Assembly: GCA_021371795.1 (NCBI GenBank) | Contig: JAJFVK010000019.1 | Location: 124,001-188,000 of the forward strand | Direction of reading: 5' to 3' | Length of the DNA stretch: 64,000 bases | Origin: Planctomycetaceae bacterium | GTDB lineage: Bacteria > Planctomycetota > Phycisphaerae > Sedimentisphaerales > UBA12454 | Shown: in pieces, positions 1 through 10,100 of the stretch | Layout: the number at the start of each line of letters is the position of its first letter | How positions within the stretch are numbered: position 1 is the stretch's first letter | Translations under genes and position numbers: made by a program | Notes under the pieces: generated by a model | Databases searched by the model: none | What the model saw: the letters and a program-made list of their open reading frames with translations, nothing else | What the model was told of the DNA's origin: nothing

Positions 1-1
1 T

Positions 2-763
2 TTGAAAAAGAATACGGCAGAAGAACTAAAGAGCTTCATATCCGGAAAAATGCCTAACGCAAATGTTTTCAATATGCCGGAAAAAACAGCAGAAATGCTT
101 AAAGCAGATTTGGAAATGATAGGGATTCCATATATTGATGATTCAGGGCGTTATTGTGATTTTCATTCTCTCAGGCATTCGACCGGTTCGCTTTTGGCGG
201 CAAGTGGTGTACATCCTAAGATTGCTCAGGTTCTTATGAGGCATAGCGATATAAAGCTGACAATGAATCGATATACACATACTTTAATCGGTCAAGAATC
301 TGAGGCTGTAGAATCCCTGCCTGATTTGTCCTTGCCAAGCAAGGAATCGCAGAGAATGACTGGAACAGATAATTTAGCAACAAAAGCGCTTACAAACCAG
401 CTTACAAAAAATTCTTGCTCTGATAGTAATTGCTTGTCTGCGAATGGCAATGATGAAGAGGCAAAAACAGTATCTTGTAACAAACCTACAGGGGACGATA
501 AGTGTTTACAAGTGGGAGAGTTAGGCAATGAAAAAGAATCATTGGCAGCGGTTGTCATTGATTCAAATAAAAATGCGCCCGAGGGGATTCGAACCTCTGA
601 CCTTCGGTTTAGGAAACCGACGCTCTATCCTACTGAGCTACGAGCGCAAGTATTTGCAATCAAAGCAATTATGCTTTCGGCAATTGTAACAGGTTTTAGT
701 GCCTTCTGCAACAGTCAACACGTATTATATATAAAATTTTTGCTTATAAAAGTGAGAAATTAA
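2..763 (+). CDS. Tyrosine recombinase (phage-type integrase), C-terminal part
   Basis: C-terminal catalytic part of a tyrosine recombinase; the N-terminal domain lies beyond the left edge. Counting from the first codon in view, the catalytic signature is H55-x-x-R58 (HSLRHS), H81 in LMRHSD, and the nucleophile Y91 in MNRYTH. After about residue 100 the sequence becomes low in conservation, and the last ~60 codons run antisense through a tRNA-Arg gene, so the frame over the tRNA is probably a by-product of the attachment-site overlap. An integrase whose 3' end abuts a tRNA is the usual arrangement for an element integrated in that tRNA. Family assignment is firm; whether the element is intact cannot be judged. 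Confidence 0.8.
   Translation: MKKNTAEELKSFISGKMPNANVFNMPEKTAEMLKADLEMIGIPYIDDSGRYCDFHSLRHSTGSLLAASGVHPKIAQVLMRHSDIKLTMNRYTHTLIGQESEAVESLPDLSLPSKESQRMTGTDNLATKALTNQLTKNSCSDSNCLSANGNDEEAKTVSCNKPTGDDKCLQVGELGNEKESLAAVVIDSNKNAPEGIRTSDLRFRKPTLYPTELRAQVFAIKAIMLSAIVTGFSAFCNSQHVLYIKFLLIKVRN
575..647 (-). tRNA. tRNA-Arg (anticodon CCT)
   Basis: On the minus strand the 73-nt sequence folds as a cloverleaf: acceptor GCGCTCG pairs with CGGGCGC (one U-G), anticodon stem TCGGT/ACCGA encloses loop TTCCTAA (anticodon CCT, Arg AGG), and the T arm has GGTTCGAATCC. No CCA is encoded. It overlaps the 3' end of the integrase frame and is a likely attachment site. Confidence 0.93.
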
Positions 764-960
764 TTTAGAAACAAGTACACTATATATGCGGCATTTTCAT
801 ACAATACACACAAGGGGAAAATATTCCAAAATCACTGCGTCAGCAATTTGCTTGACAAAATTCGAATATCTTTTTAATCATAGAACGAAAGTGTAGTTTG
901 AAAACTTCAATTGCAAATAATTATAGTTTTTCTTAAAATTTTAAGAACGGGATAAATTTA

Positions 961-3243
961 ATGTCGGAAAAAATCGAAGAAAAATATATACGTAAAATCG
1001 CAGAAGAGTTGAAAATCAGTGCCAGACAGGTGATCGCGGTTGCCGCGTTACTGGCTGAAAAAGCGACGGTGCCTTTCATAGCCAGATACCGCAAGGAAGC
1101 AACAGGCAGCCTTGATGAAGTTGTGATAACTAATATTCGCGACCGGCTTGAGCAGCTTGCCGAGCTTGACAAAAGACGCGATGCGATTCTCGAATCGCTC
1201 GAAAAGCAGGGGCATCTCACGCCGGAACTCAAAGACAAAGTTATGGCTGCCGAGACAATGGCTGTGCTGGAAGATATTTACCTGCCGTTCAGGCCGAAAA
1301 AGAGGACTCGCGGTACTATGGCAAAGGAAAAAGGACTTGAGCCTTTGGCGAAATTAATCTTCGAGCAGGGCAATTTCGACCTTCAGAAAGAAGCGGAAAA
1401 ATTCATCAATGCCGAAAAGAGCGTGGATTCAGCCGAAACCGCTCTTACCGGCGCACGAGATATAATTGCCGAATGGGCCAGCGAAGACCAGCAGGCACGA
1501 GCCGCTATGAGATCGCTTTATCAAAATAAAAGCCAATATGTCTGCAAGGTTGTACCCGGCAAAGAAGAAGAGGCGATTAAATACAAGGATTATTACGACT
1601 GGTCTGAAGCGATGACGACCGCACCGTCGCACCGTGTACTTGCGATGCGCCGCGGAGCCAAAGAAGAGCTTCTCGTTCTGCGTGTAATCGTCGAAGAAGA
1701 CGAAGCAGTATCGATATTGAATTCCATATTTATCAAAACTGAAAATTCCGCATCGCAGCAGGTCAGACTTGCGATCAAAGACAGTTTCAAGAGGCTGATA
1801 ATGCTTTCGATGGAAACGGAAATGCGACTTGAGAGCAAAAAGAAATCGGACGAGGAAGCGATAAGAGTTTTTGCGGAAAACGTCAGACAACTGCTTTTAA
1901 GCTCGCCGTTGGGCGAAAAGGGCTTATTGGCAATCGACCCGGGTTTCCGAACCGGCTGCAAGGTTGTATGTCTGGACAAGCAGGGCAAACTGCTTTACAA
2001 CGATGTGATTCATCCGCTCGGCGCAGAGGCCAGCAGAAACGAAGGCATTAAAATTGCCGCTTGGTGCCAGAAGTACAAAATCGAAGCGATAGCGATTGGC
2101 AACGGAACCGCAAGCAGAGAAACCGAGACGTTTGTTCGCGGCATCGGCCTGCCGAAAGAAATACATATTATAATGGTCAATGAAAGCGGCGCCAGTATTT
2201 ATTCGGCGTCCGACGTCGCCCGCGAGGAATTTCCCGATTACGATATCACAGTTCGCGGTGCGGTATCTATCGGCAGACGCCTGATGGACCCGTTGGCCGA
2301 GCTTGTGAAGATTGACCCCAAATCAATCGGCGTCGGCCAGTATCAGCACGATGTTGACCAGACGCTTTTAAAACGCTGCCTTGATGATACCGTCGGCAGT
2401 TGCGTGAACGCTGTCGGCGTCGAAGTCAATACCGCAAGCAAACAGCTTTTAACGTACGTCTCCGGCGTAGGCCCTAAACTGGCAGAGAATATTGTTTCGT
2501 ATAGAAATCAGAACGGCGCATTTGAATCTCGTGAAAAGTTAAAGAAAGTCTCCGGCCTTGGCGGTAAAACGTTCGAGCAGTGCGCAGGCTTTTTGCGAAT
2601 CCGCAATGCCGAGAATCCGCTCGACAAAAGTGCCGTACACCCTGAAAGCTACGCAATCGTAGAGTCCATGGCGAAAGACCTGAACTGCTCGGTTGCGGAT
2701 TTGATTAATGATTCGTCGCTGCGTGATAAAATTAAACTTGAAAAATATGTTACGGATACGGTTGGTATGCCGACGCTGATTGACATCAAAGCGGAGTTGA
2801 ACAAGCCCGGCCGCGACCCCAGAAAGCAGTTTGAGCTGTTCAGTTTTGACGAACAGGTTCACGAAATGGCCGATTTGAAAATTGGAATGGAATTGCCAGG
2901 CATTGTTACGAATATTACAGCGTTTGGTGCGTTTGTAGATATCGGCGTTCATCAGGATGGTTTGGTTCACATCAGCGAACTTTCGGACAGTTTTGTAAAA
3001 GACCCCAACGACGTTATCAAGGTGCAGCAGAGAGTTAAAGTCCGTGTGCTGGAAGTTGACATCCCAAGAAAGCGAATATCGTTGAGTATGAAGCGCGAGC
3101 AAAAGGAAATACCGGCTTCAACTGAAAAGCGTCAGCCTGCAACAAGGCCGGCTCCAAGGCAGACTATCGCACCGCAAAAGCCTGTGGTTTCATCAAACGG
3201 CAAACCGTTAGGCAACCTCGCCTCGCGACTGACTTTAGGCTGA
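961..3243 (+). CDS. tex: Tex-family RNA-binding transcriptional accessory protein
   Basis: Full-length Tex (760 aa). An N-terminal helical Tex region (about 5-190, with ATVPFIARYRKEATG) is followed by a YqgF/RNase H-like domain beginning near residue 320 (LLAIDPGFRTGCK), helix-hairpin-helix repeats near 500 (GVGPKLAENIVSYR) and a C-terminal S1 domain at about 640-715 (GIVTNITAFGAFVDIGVHQDG). The last ~40 residues are a Pro/Ala/Lys-rich tail. Tex is a cytoplasmic nucleic-acid-binding protein linked to transcription and RNA turnover. It is a single gene with about 200 bp of upstream non-coding DNA. It ends TGA-TAA. Confidence 0.96.
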   Translation: MSEKIEEKYIRKIAEELKISARQVIAVAALLAEKATVPFIARYRKEATGSLDEVVITNIRDRLEQLAELDKRRDAILESLEKQGHLTPELKDKVMAAETMAVLEDIYLPFRPKKRTRGTMAKEKGLEPLAKLIFEQGNFDLQKEAEKFINAEKSVDSAETALTGARDIIAEWASEDQQARAAMRSLYQNKSQYVCKVVPGKEEEAIKYKDYYDWSEAMTTAPSHRVLAMRRGAKEELLVLRVIVEEDEAVSILNSIFIKTENSASQQVRLAIKDSFKRLIMLSMETEMRLESKKKSDEEAIRVFAENVRQLLLSSPLGEKGLLAIDPGFRTGCKVVCLDKQGKLLYNDVIHPLGAEASRNEGIKIAAWCQKYKIEAIAIGNGTASRETETFVRGIGLPKEIHIIMVNESGASIYSASDVAREEFPDYDITVRGAVSIGRRLMDPLAELVKIDPKSIGVGQYQHDVDQTLLKRCLDDTVGSCVNAVGVEVNTASKQLLTYVSGVGPKLAENIVSYRNQNGAFESREKLKKVSGLGGKTFEQCAGFLRIRNAENPLDKSAVHPESYAIVESMAKDLNCSVADLINDSSLRDKIKLEKYVTDTVGMPTLIDIKAELNKPGRDPRKQFELFSFDEQVHEMADLKIGMELPGIVTNITAFGAFVDIGVHQDGLVHISELSDSFVKDPNDVIKVQQRVKVRVLEVDIPRKRISLSMKREQKEIPASTEKRQPATRPAPRQTIAPQKPVVSSNGKPLGNLASRLTLG

Positions 3244-3467
3244 TAATTTTAGCTGTGTGGACTTGTTTTAAGAAGCGGGGAAAATAGGTATTGATATTTG
3301 AAAACAGTTTGATATTCTTTATAACCTGTTTGAGATATTTGATACGGACTCTAAAGTAATTTTCGTGTCATACTTCGCGGGTAAGCGAAGCCGGCACAGT
3401 AGTTTGCAAATTGCGCGACGCGCGAGTAGTTATACCAATTGGTATTATTTTTGAAAGAAATCGAAAA

Positions 3468-3995
3468 ATGAAACAAAAACTTGTAATAGTTGTCATTGCG
3501 GTTGTTGCTCTGGGAGCAGGATTTGCGGGTGGTTTTGTATTCGCGAATAAAAAAAGCAATACGGTGGTTGCCGATATGCAGACGAAGATGCAGCAGTCGG
3601 AAGCGGCATCGCGGGCGAGAATCAGTAATTATGATAATATAGTAAACAGATTAAGCGGCGAACTGCAGATTGCCAGACTGGAAATTGAAGGCTTCAAAAC
3701 ACAAGGCGTTCAGCCGCAAGCAGCAGAAGAACCACAGCGGGCAACACAGCAGTCGACGACTATTTCACGTCAACAGCCGCAACAGCAGACTGAAATGCCG
3801 GACGGCCCAACGGATGGCGTTGCGCAAGGCAATACAAGAACATACACAATACAAAGCGGCGACAGCCTCTGGTCAATTGCGCAAAAGCAGCTTGGCAACG
3901 GCAGCCGTTTCAATGAAATTCTCAAACTGAATCCGAAGCTTACAGCCAAGAGTAATTTGGTCGTTGGCAGCAGATTAAAACTTCCGGCTAAATAA
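3468..3995 (+). CDS. Membrane-anchored LysM-domain protein
   Basis: Predicted 175 aa. Start taken at the ATG preceded by GAAAGAAA; an upstream in-frame codon would add 19 residues before the membrane segment. Residues ~4-25 (LVIVVIAVVALGAGFAGGFVF) form a membrane anchor, followed by a short polar, probably coiled-coil stretch, a Gln/Pro-rich linker and a C-terminal LysM domain (YTIQSGDSLWSIAQKQLGNG ... VVGSRLKLP). LysM binds peptidoglycan, so an envelope role is likely. It stands alone between tex and a lipoprotein gene on the same strand. Confidence 0.85.
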   Translation: MKQKLVIVVIAVVALGAGFAGGFVFANKKSNTVVADMQTKMQQSEAASRARISNYDNIVNRLSGELQIARLEIEGFKTQGVQPQAAEEPQRATQQSTTISRQQPQQQTEMPDGPTDGVAQGNTRTYTIQSGDSLWSIAQKQLGNGSRFNEILKLNPKLTAKSNLVVGSRLKLPAK

Positions 3996-4213
3996 TACCT
4001 TTTAACCGGCGGACATAAAAATTGCCAAAGTTTGTATCTTTCTTAAAGATAGTCCGGATAATTTGTGGGTTCTCAGTGCGAGAAAGTCTATTAAGCAGAC
4101 GAGGGAGATATGTTCACAAATTTTATTTAATATCAGGCTAAAGCGCTCACATATATCAGTCCGAACAGCCGATAAACTATTTGCAGTACAAATTAGGTTA
4201 TTCAGGTTGTTAT

Positions 4214-4870
4214 ATGGTAAGAACATATTTATTTACAGTGGTTTTAATTGGCTCTTTGGTGTTAATTAGTGGATGTTGGGAATCTGCGGATAATACAGGT
4301 TATTTAAGTGATTATTCAAAGCTTAATGAGGTGTCCGGGTTTGAAAAGGTCGAGGGCTCCACATTTCGCTATACCGATTCATCAGTAGCAAAAGGAAAAT
4401 ACCAGGGATTCATAGTTGACCCTGTTGCTATAAAATTTCAGATTGAATCCAAAGCCGCCGTAGCCCAAACCAAAGGGAAACTCAAACAGAATGACGTCAA
4501 CGATTTGGTTAACTATTTGTATTCTGCGATAATCGATGCAGTGAATGAGTCCGGATATAAAATTGTTTATCATGCAGGGGCAGGTGTTGCCAGAGTTCGT
4601 GTCGCGATAACGGATTTGCGAAAAACCAATATAGTTTTCGCGGCAGTTCCGACTGCGCGTATTACAACGGGGATAGGCACAGGCGGAGCGGCGATAGAAT
4701 CTGAAATGATTGATTCTGTTTCAGGTAAACAGATTACAGCGTGTGTTGCGTCCAAGCCCGGCTCGAGGGTTCCTTTTACAGATTTAAGCGATTGGGGCGG
4801 CGCTCAACACGCGATGGATGTATGGGTGAACAACTTCCGCAAGCAGTTGGCCGACATGAAAAAATCATAA
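4214..4870 (+). CDS. DUF3313-like lipoprotein
   Basis: 218 aa from the ATG at 4214 (MVRTYLF). Residues 1-19 are a signal peptide ending in a lipobox-like ISGC, so Cys20 is probably lipidated. The mature start TGYLSDYSKLNE resembles the GFLSDYS.L opening of the DUF3313 lipoprotein family, and the rest (VDPVAIKF ... VRVAITDLRKTN ... ARITTGIGTGGAAIESEMIDSVSGK) fits that fold. The function of the family is unknown. Its 3' end faces the convergent FHA gene only 42 bp away. Confidence 0.75.
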   Translation: MVRTYLFTVVLIGSLVLISGCWESADNTGYLSDYSKLNEVSGFEKVEGSTFRYTDSSVAKGKYQGFIVDPVAIKFQIESKAAVAQTKGKLKQNDVNDLVNYLYSAIIDAVNESGYKIVYHAGAGVARVRVAITDLRKTNIVFAAVPTARITTGIGTGGAAIESEMIDSVSGKQITACVASKPGSRVPFTDLSDWGGAQHAMDVWVNNFRKQLADMKKS

Positions 4871-4912
4871 AAGGCTTATACTGCATCCGCACATCAGGTA
4901 ATCGGACAAATA

Positions 4913-5317
4913 CTAAGATTCGTCGCCGATAAATGTTGCGCTGCCGTTTAATGCGTCGGGGTCGATGTTCGACAAGTCCGGCATCATAACAGCCGTATCC
5001 GAAGCGGCAATGTTCGCGGGCTGGCCGTTCACCTGGACGGTAAATGTCAGCGGACCAATCTGAATTTTGTCGCCGGCACCGGCTAAAATTTCGTCAGAAA
5101 TCTTTGCCCCATTCAGGAATGTGCCATTGCTGGATTTTAGGTCGCGGACTTTAACAATATTCGCCTCCTGGCTGATTTGGCAATGTCTGCGCGAGACTAC
5201 TTGCAATGGAATGCAAAAATCACAATCCGGTCTTCTACCGAGAATTGCCGCTTTGCTGCGGATGGGCAAGACCTTTTTCGAACCGTTCTTTTTGTGCAAA
5301 ACTAACGATACGTTCAT
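4913..5317 (-). CDS. FHA-domain protein
   Basis: 134 aa. A single forkhead-associated domain fills most of the protein: ILGRRPDCDFCIP, VVSRRHCQI (phosphothreonine-binding Arg/Ser-Arg-His signature), and VRDLKSSNGTFLNGAKI, typical of FHA. The C-terminal ~30 residues are acidic and disordered (PDLSNIDPDALNGSATF). Such small proteins act as phosphothreonine-dependent adaptors, often with Ser/Thr kinases, but none is nearby. Transcribed convergently with the DUF3313 lipoprotein gene. Confidence 0.9.
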   Translation of the reverse strand: MNVSLVLHKKNGSKKVLPIRSKAAILGRRPDCDFCIPLQVVSRRHCQISQEANIVKVRDLKSSNGTFLNGAKISDEILAGAGDKIQIGPLTFTVQVNGQPANIAASDTAVMMPDLSNIDPDALNGSATFIGDES

Positions 5318-5507
5318 AAGCTCCCTTTCAGGCTGCAGATGTGGAGCACTTAAATACCCAGTAGGTATTTTATCGGAGTCATTATAGCACCATTATTATG
5401 GTTTTGCAAGTATTTTACTAAAAACACAATAATCTTTTTCATTTTAACATTTGACTTTATATGAATGGTTTTATAAACTGCCGGTTTGTTTAACTATTGG
5501 AGTATTA

Positions 5508-6152
5508 ATGACTTATAGAGCAGTTGTGTTTGATCTTGATGGAACGCTGGTTAATTCGCTGGAAGACCTGGCGGATGCGGCAAATTTTGCGCTAACTTAT
5601 TTCGGACAGCCCAATCATAGTGTTGAAACGTTAAAAGCAATGATTGGCGATGGCACAAGGACGTTTATCAGCAGGGCACTGCCGGCCGATAAGCAAGACC
5701 TCATAGAACAGACGCTTGTCAAAATGCGGGGAAAATACATTGAAATTTGTACCAATAAGACTCTTCCTTATAAAGGCATTAAAGAAGTCCTGGACGAATT
5801 GAAAAAACGCGGCATCAAAATGGCGGTGCTTACAAATAAAGACCAGATAATGTCTGAAAGGGTCGTTAAGCATTTTTTTTATGGTTATTTTCAAATCATA
5901 ATGGGTACTATCGATGCTGTCCCATTAAAACCAGACCCCAAAGCCGTGCTGAAAATGCTCAAAGAGCTTGATGTCAAGCCGAGCGAAGCGTTGTTTGTCG
6001 GCGACAGCAATATCGATATCAAAACCGCGAAAGCGGCCGGGATTATCGGTATCGGCGTCAACTGGGGCTTTAGAAGCGAAGAAGAACTTCGACAAGCAGG
6101 AGCGAATTTCATCATCAATCACCCCAAAGAATTGCTGAATGTTTTAAAGTAA
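5508..6152 (+). CDS. HAD-superfamily hydrolase, phosphoglycolate phosphatase-like
   Basis: 214 aa from ATG 5508, chosen because GGAG lies about 8 nt upstream. HAD motifs: motif I VVFDLDGTLVNS (Asp nucleophile), motif II MAVLTNKDQ, motif III Lys in PLKPDP, motif IV FVGDSNIDIKTAKAAG. The helical cap between motifs I and II (DLADAANFAL...) matches the phosphoglycolate phosphatase (Gph)/PpaX group. The substrate cannot be fixed from sequence. It is a monocistronic gene followed by a terminator-like hairpin. Confidence 0.88.
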   Translation: MTYRAVVFDLDGTLVNSLEDLADAANFALTYFGQPNHSVETLKAMIGDGTRTFISRALPADKQDLIEQTLVKMRGKYIEICTNKTLPYKGIKEVLDELKKRGIKMAVLTNKDQIMSERVVKHFFYGYFQIIMGTIDAVPLKPDPKAVLKMLKELDVKPSEALFVGDSNIDIKTAKAAGIIGIGVNWGFRSEEELRQAGANFIINHPKELLNVLK

Positions 6153-6305
6153 GTATAAAACGAAGCATGGGAAAAGTTGCGCAAAAGTTTACAATTTTGC
6201 GCGAAACGCCCACTTAAAAAGCTGTTAAAACCTTGAAAACCTTGTAAAAGTGCTTAAGAACATAGCAAATTGCGCGTTTTTTAAGCCGATTTTTCGGGAA
6301 AACAG

Positions 6306-6319
6306 CCCCGTGAACGGGG
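6306..6319 (+). terminator. Terminator-like hairpin
   Basis: CCCCGT-GA-ACGGGG followed by TTTTCGC. It lies 150 bp after the HAD gene. The T run is short, so this is a weak call. Confidence 0.4.
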
Positions 6320-6658
6320 TTTTCGCTTCGCTTCAACAGTTTTGCGTAACTAAACGTAAGTAAAACACACTGGATTAACATAGAATCAACAGAAATTCAC
6401 AGAAAAAAGCAAAAAATAACCGCAAATCTTTTGCCACAGAGAACACCTATCCGCAGGACGCCTTGCGGCGGGACACAGAGATATAATCTACTTAAAAATA
6501 AGGAATTATGATTTTAAAAGATGGTTTTAATTTTGGAATCGGCCTTGAAAGCCCTGGGGGTTGCATTTTAGGGGGCTGTTTAATATAATAAATATATTAC
6601 ATATAAAATTATAATATTACATATAGGTTAAAAATATTATATACAGGAGACTTTTATT
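6320..6658. other. Intergenic region without recognised gene
   Basis: Non-coding stretch between the HAD gene and a small ORF. It has a GCCACAGAG ... ACACAGAG direct repeat interrupted by an imperfect dyad (CCGCA ... TGCGG, about 6450-6470). Near 6590-6640 it becomes extremely AT-rich with two copies of ATATTACATATA, plausibly the promoter of the small gene that follows. No RNA gene was recognised. Confidence 0.5.
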
Positions 6659-6898
6659 ATGAAAATCAAAGGTTATGAAAAATACGAGAAACGAGAGTAT
6701 CGATTCGAACGAATCGCGACCAGAAGAACACAGGAAATTATTAACAAAATTCGCCTGCTGGGCAACTGCTCTAACCGCAGTTTTTATAAATATGAGCAAC
6801 GGCAGATAGAGAAAATTTTTGACGCTATAAACAAAGAATTACGAACAGCTCACGCACGATTCACTTATACAAAATCTGAAAAGAAATTTAAACTATAA
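6659..6898 (+). CDS. Small basic protein of unknown function
   Basis: 79 aa, strongly charged and basic (MKIKGYEKYEKREYRFERIATRR...), with a helical middle (TQEIINKIRLLGNCSNRSFY and QRQIEKIFDAINKELR). No family recognised. It is supported as a gene by AGGAGA about 10 nt before the ATG and an AT-rich promoter-like upstream region. It precedes the KAP NTPase by about 250 bp on the same strand; a functional link is only a possibility. Confidence 0.6.
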   Translation: MKIKGYEKYEKREYRFERIATRRTQEIINKIRLLGNCSNRSFYKYEQRQIEKIFDAINKELRTAHARFTYTKSEKKFKL

Positions 6899-6914
6899 AA
6901 GTTACAGCCACCAA

Positions 6915-6970
6915 GTCATCCCCCTCTAATTTTTCTTTTCAAGGTAGAAAAATTCAGAAGAATCGGGGAC
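6915..6970. repeat. Palindromic hairpin element, left copy
   Basis: An inner dyad AATTTTTC (6928-6935)/GAAAAATT (6947-6954) is enclosed by an outer dyad TCCCC/GGGGA (6919-6923/6965-6969). The same layout recurs at 10751-10803 with compensating changes in both stems. The two copies flank the KAP NTPase gene. Confidence 0.55.
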
Positions 6971-7144
6971 TTTCGCTCCGCTTCAGCGAAGGCACGAAGA
7001 AATTTTAGTGTTTTTGATTGAGAAGGACGCACATAATGATACAATATTCCTATAGGCGAAACTGTTGAGAATTATCAAAAATTATCAAAATAGATAATGT
7101 AAAATGGTAATAATATTAGATAAATTTTGTATGGGAGATAAAAC

Positions 7145-10100
7145 GTGGCAGACGAGTTGAAACTTTTCGATGATTTACCTCTTTTTGAAAATATAGAAAA
7201 AGAAAAGCAGGAGGGAAAAGAGGAAGAAAGATTTGGGCATTGGGCTTATGCTGATGCCCTACATCAGATTCTTAAAGATAACAATAAATCACTTACCATT
7301 GGCCTGTTTGGTGAATGGGGGACAGGCAAATCAACGGTAATAAATATACTTCAAAATAAATTTAAGGAAGACAAAGATAGTAAGATACGCCCTGTTATTT
7401 TTAATGCATGGCGACATCAAGACGATTCGTTTCGAAGGCAGCTTTTGATTAAAGTTGCAGAAGATGTATATGGGAAACAAAATTCGAAATATAAAGATCT
7501 TACAAATCTTGTAGGATTGTCTGAATGTATAACCGAAGCAACGGACGAAGATAATTCTACCGAGAAGATGTCTTGGTCTGAAGTGGGAAAGCAGATTATT
7601 GATGTTTTGAAGTGGTTTATTTTTTCAAGCCAGAAATCAGCAAAGTTAATACGCATCGCAATCATTATATATGTTGTTATTTTAGTTGCAGGTATTTTTG
7701 TTTCTTTGTTTGGGAATCCAGAAGTAGCCAATTTCATATCTGCTGCATTGTTGTTGCCTATTGGCTTAATTTTATTTGGGTTGGTTGAAAAAGAGACTAA
7801 GCATAAGTTGATTGCGACTTTGAATATAAATCAACCCACTACCGAAAGGCCGAGATTAAGTTATCCTGAACAATTTGAGATGGAATTTATTGAATGTGTG
7901 AATTTTAGCAACAAAGAAAATAATAGATTAGTAATAGTTGTTGATGATTTGGATAGATGTGATAAAAATTTAGTGATAGCAGCACTTGCCACAATCAAGC
8001 AATTTTCTGGAAAGTCCAATTGTGTCTTTATTGTTCCATGTGATGAGCAACAAGTTCTAAACGCAGTAAACGCACAAGTTAGTAATCATGATTATGATTA
8101 TGAGTCACTTCGTAAATTTTTTGATGTTGCCGTGCGAATGGAAAAAATCCCTGAAGCAGATTTACATAATTATGCAAAATATCTTGTAGAGCAATGGAAA
8201 CTGGCGCCCCAATTGGCAGAGATAGCCGTTTACAGTGGAGCCAGAGATGCAAGAAAAATTAAAGCTTTTTTGAACTCATTTAATACACATTACTGGATGA
8301 TACAAAAAAGATTTAACCCAGAAAAAGCTGGAAGAAATTTGCTTCTAATCGCCAAGCTCACTGCTATTCAGGAAGGGTTTCCGGAATTATATAAGATTAT
8401 ATGCTTAGAGCCATTAATGTTAAATAGATTTGAGAATGCACATAAGGACTCTTCTGTCGATTCTTATGAAAAAAATAATGTGAGCAAAGAAATTAAAGAT
8501 TTGATACTTAAGAATAGTATTTTAACAAGATTTTTGGAATACACAGACAATATTGATTTAACAGAAATTGAAGACCTTGTTATTGGGAAACAACTGGAGC
8601 TTATTGCAGGAATTAGTACAGGTTCGATAATTCAAACAACGCTTAGTAATGGGAAAATAGAAGAATTTTCAGAAGCAGTTAAAGGATTAGATAAAACTCA
8701 AGCAGATCATCTTGTGGAATACATACGATTAATGGTAAAAGAATTCGAAGAGAAAAAATTCTATGTTATCTTGCGTATGTGGGTTAATTGTGCATTAGGG
8801 ATTTTTAGCTATGAAAACATATGGACTAATGATGATTTAATAACAGCTAAACAATTATTGGCCAATATTATCGTTGATGCAATCACAAAAGAAAAAGGCA
8901 AACTATTAAAGGATATATCAAACATCAAGGGAATTGAATCGATACTTCAAATTACTTCAGATTCCACAAGTCTTGCCAATGCGATTGTTCAAGTTTATCT
9001 TGAAAGGCTCACTACTGACGGAGCAAGTAGTTACATAGGATTATTCAATCGGAAGAAAAAATATTTCGAGCAAAAATTTGAAGGTATAAACACTGCCATA
9101 ATTTCAGCATTAAACTCAGAAAACGAACAATTAATTTTGAATCAGCTATCAATAGCTGAAATAAGAAATGACATTGATGACCCAATACCATCTAACACAG
9201 TTTTGAATACAATTGTACAAAGATTAGATGCAAAGGATAATGCGTATGAGCTTAATGAAAAACGTATTCAGGTTATAGAAATTTATCAAACTAAGATAGA
9301 TATGACAGGATTTATAAACAAATGGAATGAACTTACAAAGAAAGCACAATCTGCACCGATTGAAATTGAAAAAACTAATTTTGGCCTGATGCTGAATACG
9401 GTAAATAAAATAGGACAATTCGATAAATTGGAAGATGCTAATTTAATTTGTACTCCATTGTTGCAAATTTGGGCAGTTAATGGAAAGGAAAGTACAAGGA
9501 ATGAGTTATTAAAAACATTTTCTTTGGTATATCCTATTGTAGATGAAAGCCTAATTAAACAAGTAGAGAACGTGATTTTTTCTTGGTTCAAGGCACGTCC
9601 TACTGGAGAAATTAAAATTTATTTAGAATCTTTAACAAATAATATACAAACGACCACTGATAAACAAGGATTTAGAACTTTGACAGGCTTAGCTCTGTCT
9701 TTGTTGGAACAATTTGTAGAATGGATGAAAAATCAAGTAAATACTTACAATGAGAAAGTTGAAGAAATAGTAAATTTAGTAGTGGAATGGAGCCACACAC
9801 TCAAAACCGAAACAAAGATATATGAGTTGGTCGAGTACACGATAAAAAAAGCAAATGACCCATCTTTTGAATTATGGCATAAAAAGAGTTTAGGGAATTT
9901 ATGTGATTGTTTATCCGACGAACAAGTCCAAACTATTAGTCAATTGGTAATGGAGCGAATAGAAGAACCTCAAACGGCGAAAACGCGACGAAGCCAACTA
10001 TTAGATATTTTAATTACAAAACTATCTCGCAGAAAACTTACAGGTCAAGATACGGATAGAATTTTTGGATTGTTATGGCATGATGATGGAAATATGCGGG

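Noticed and set aside
6580-6640. AT-rich repeats as a replication origin
   Set aside because: Only two short repeats and no DnaA-box cluster or dnaA/dnaN neighbour were seen; more likely a promoter region.
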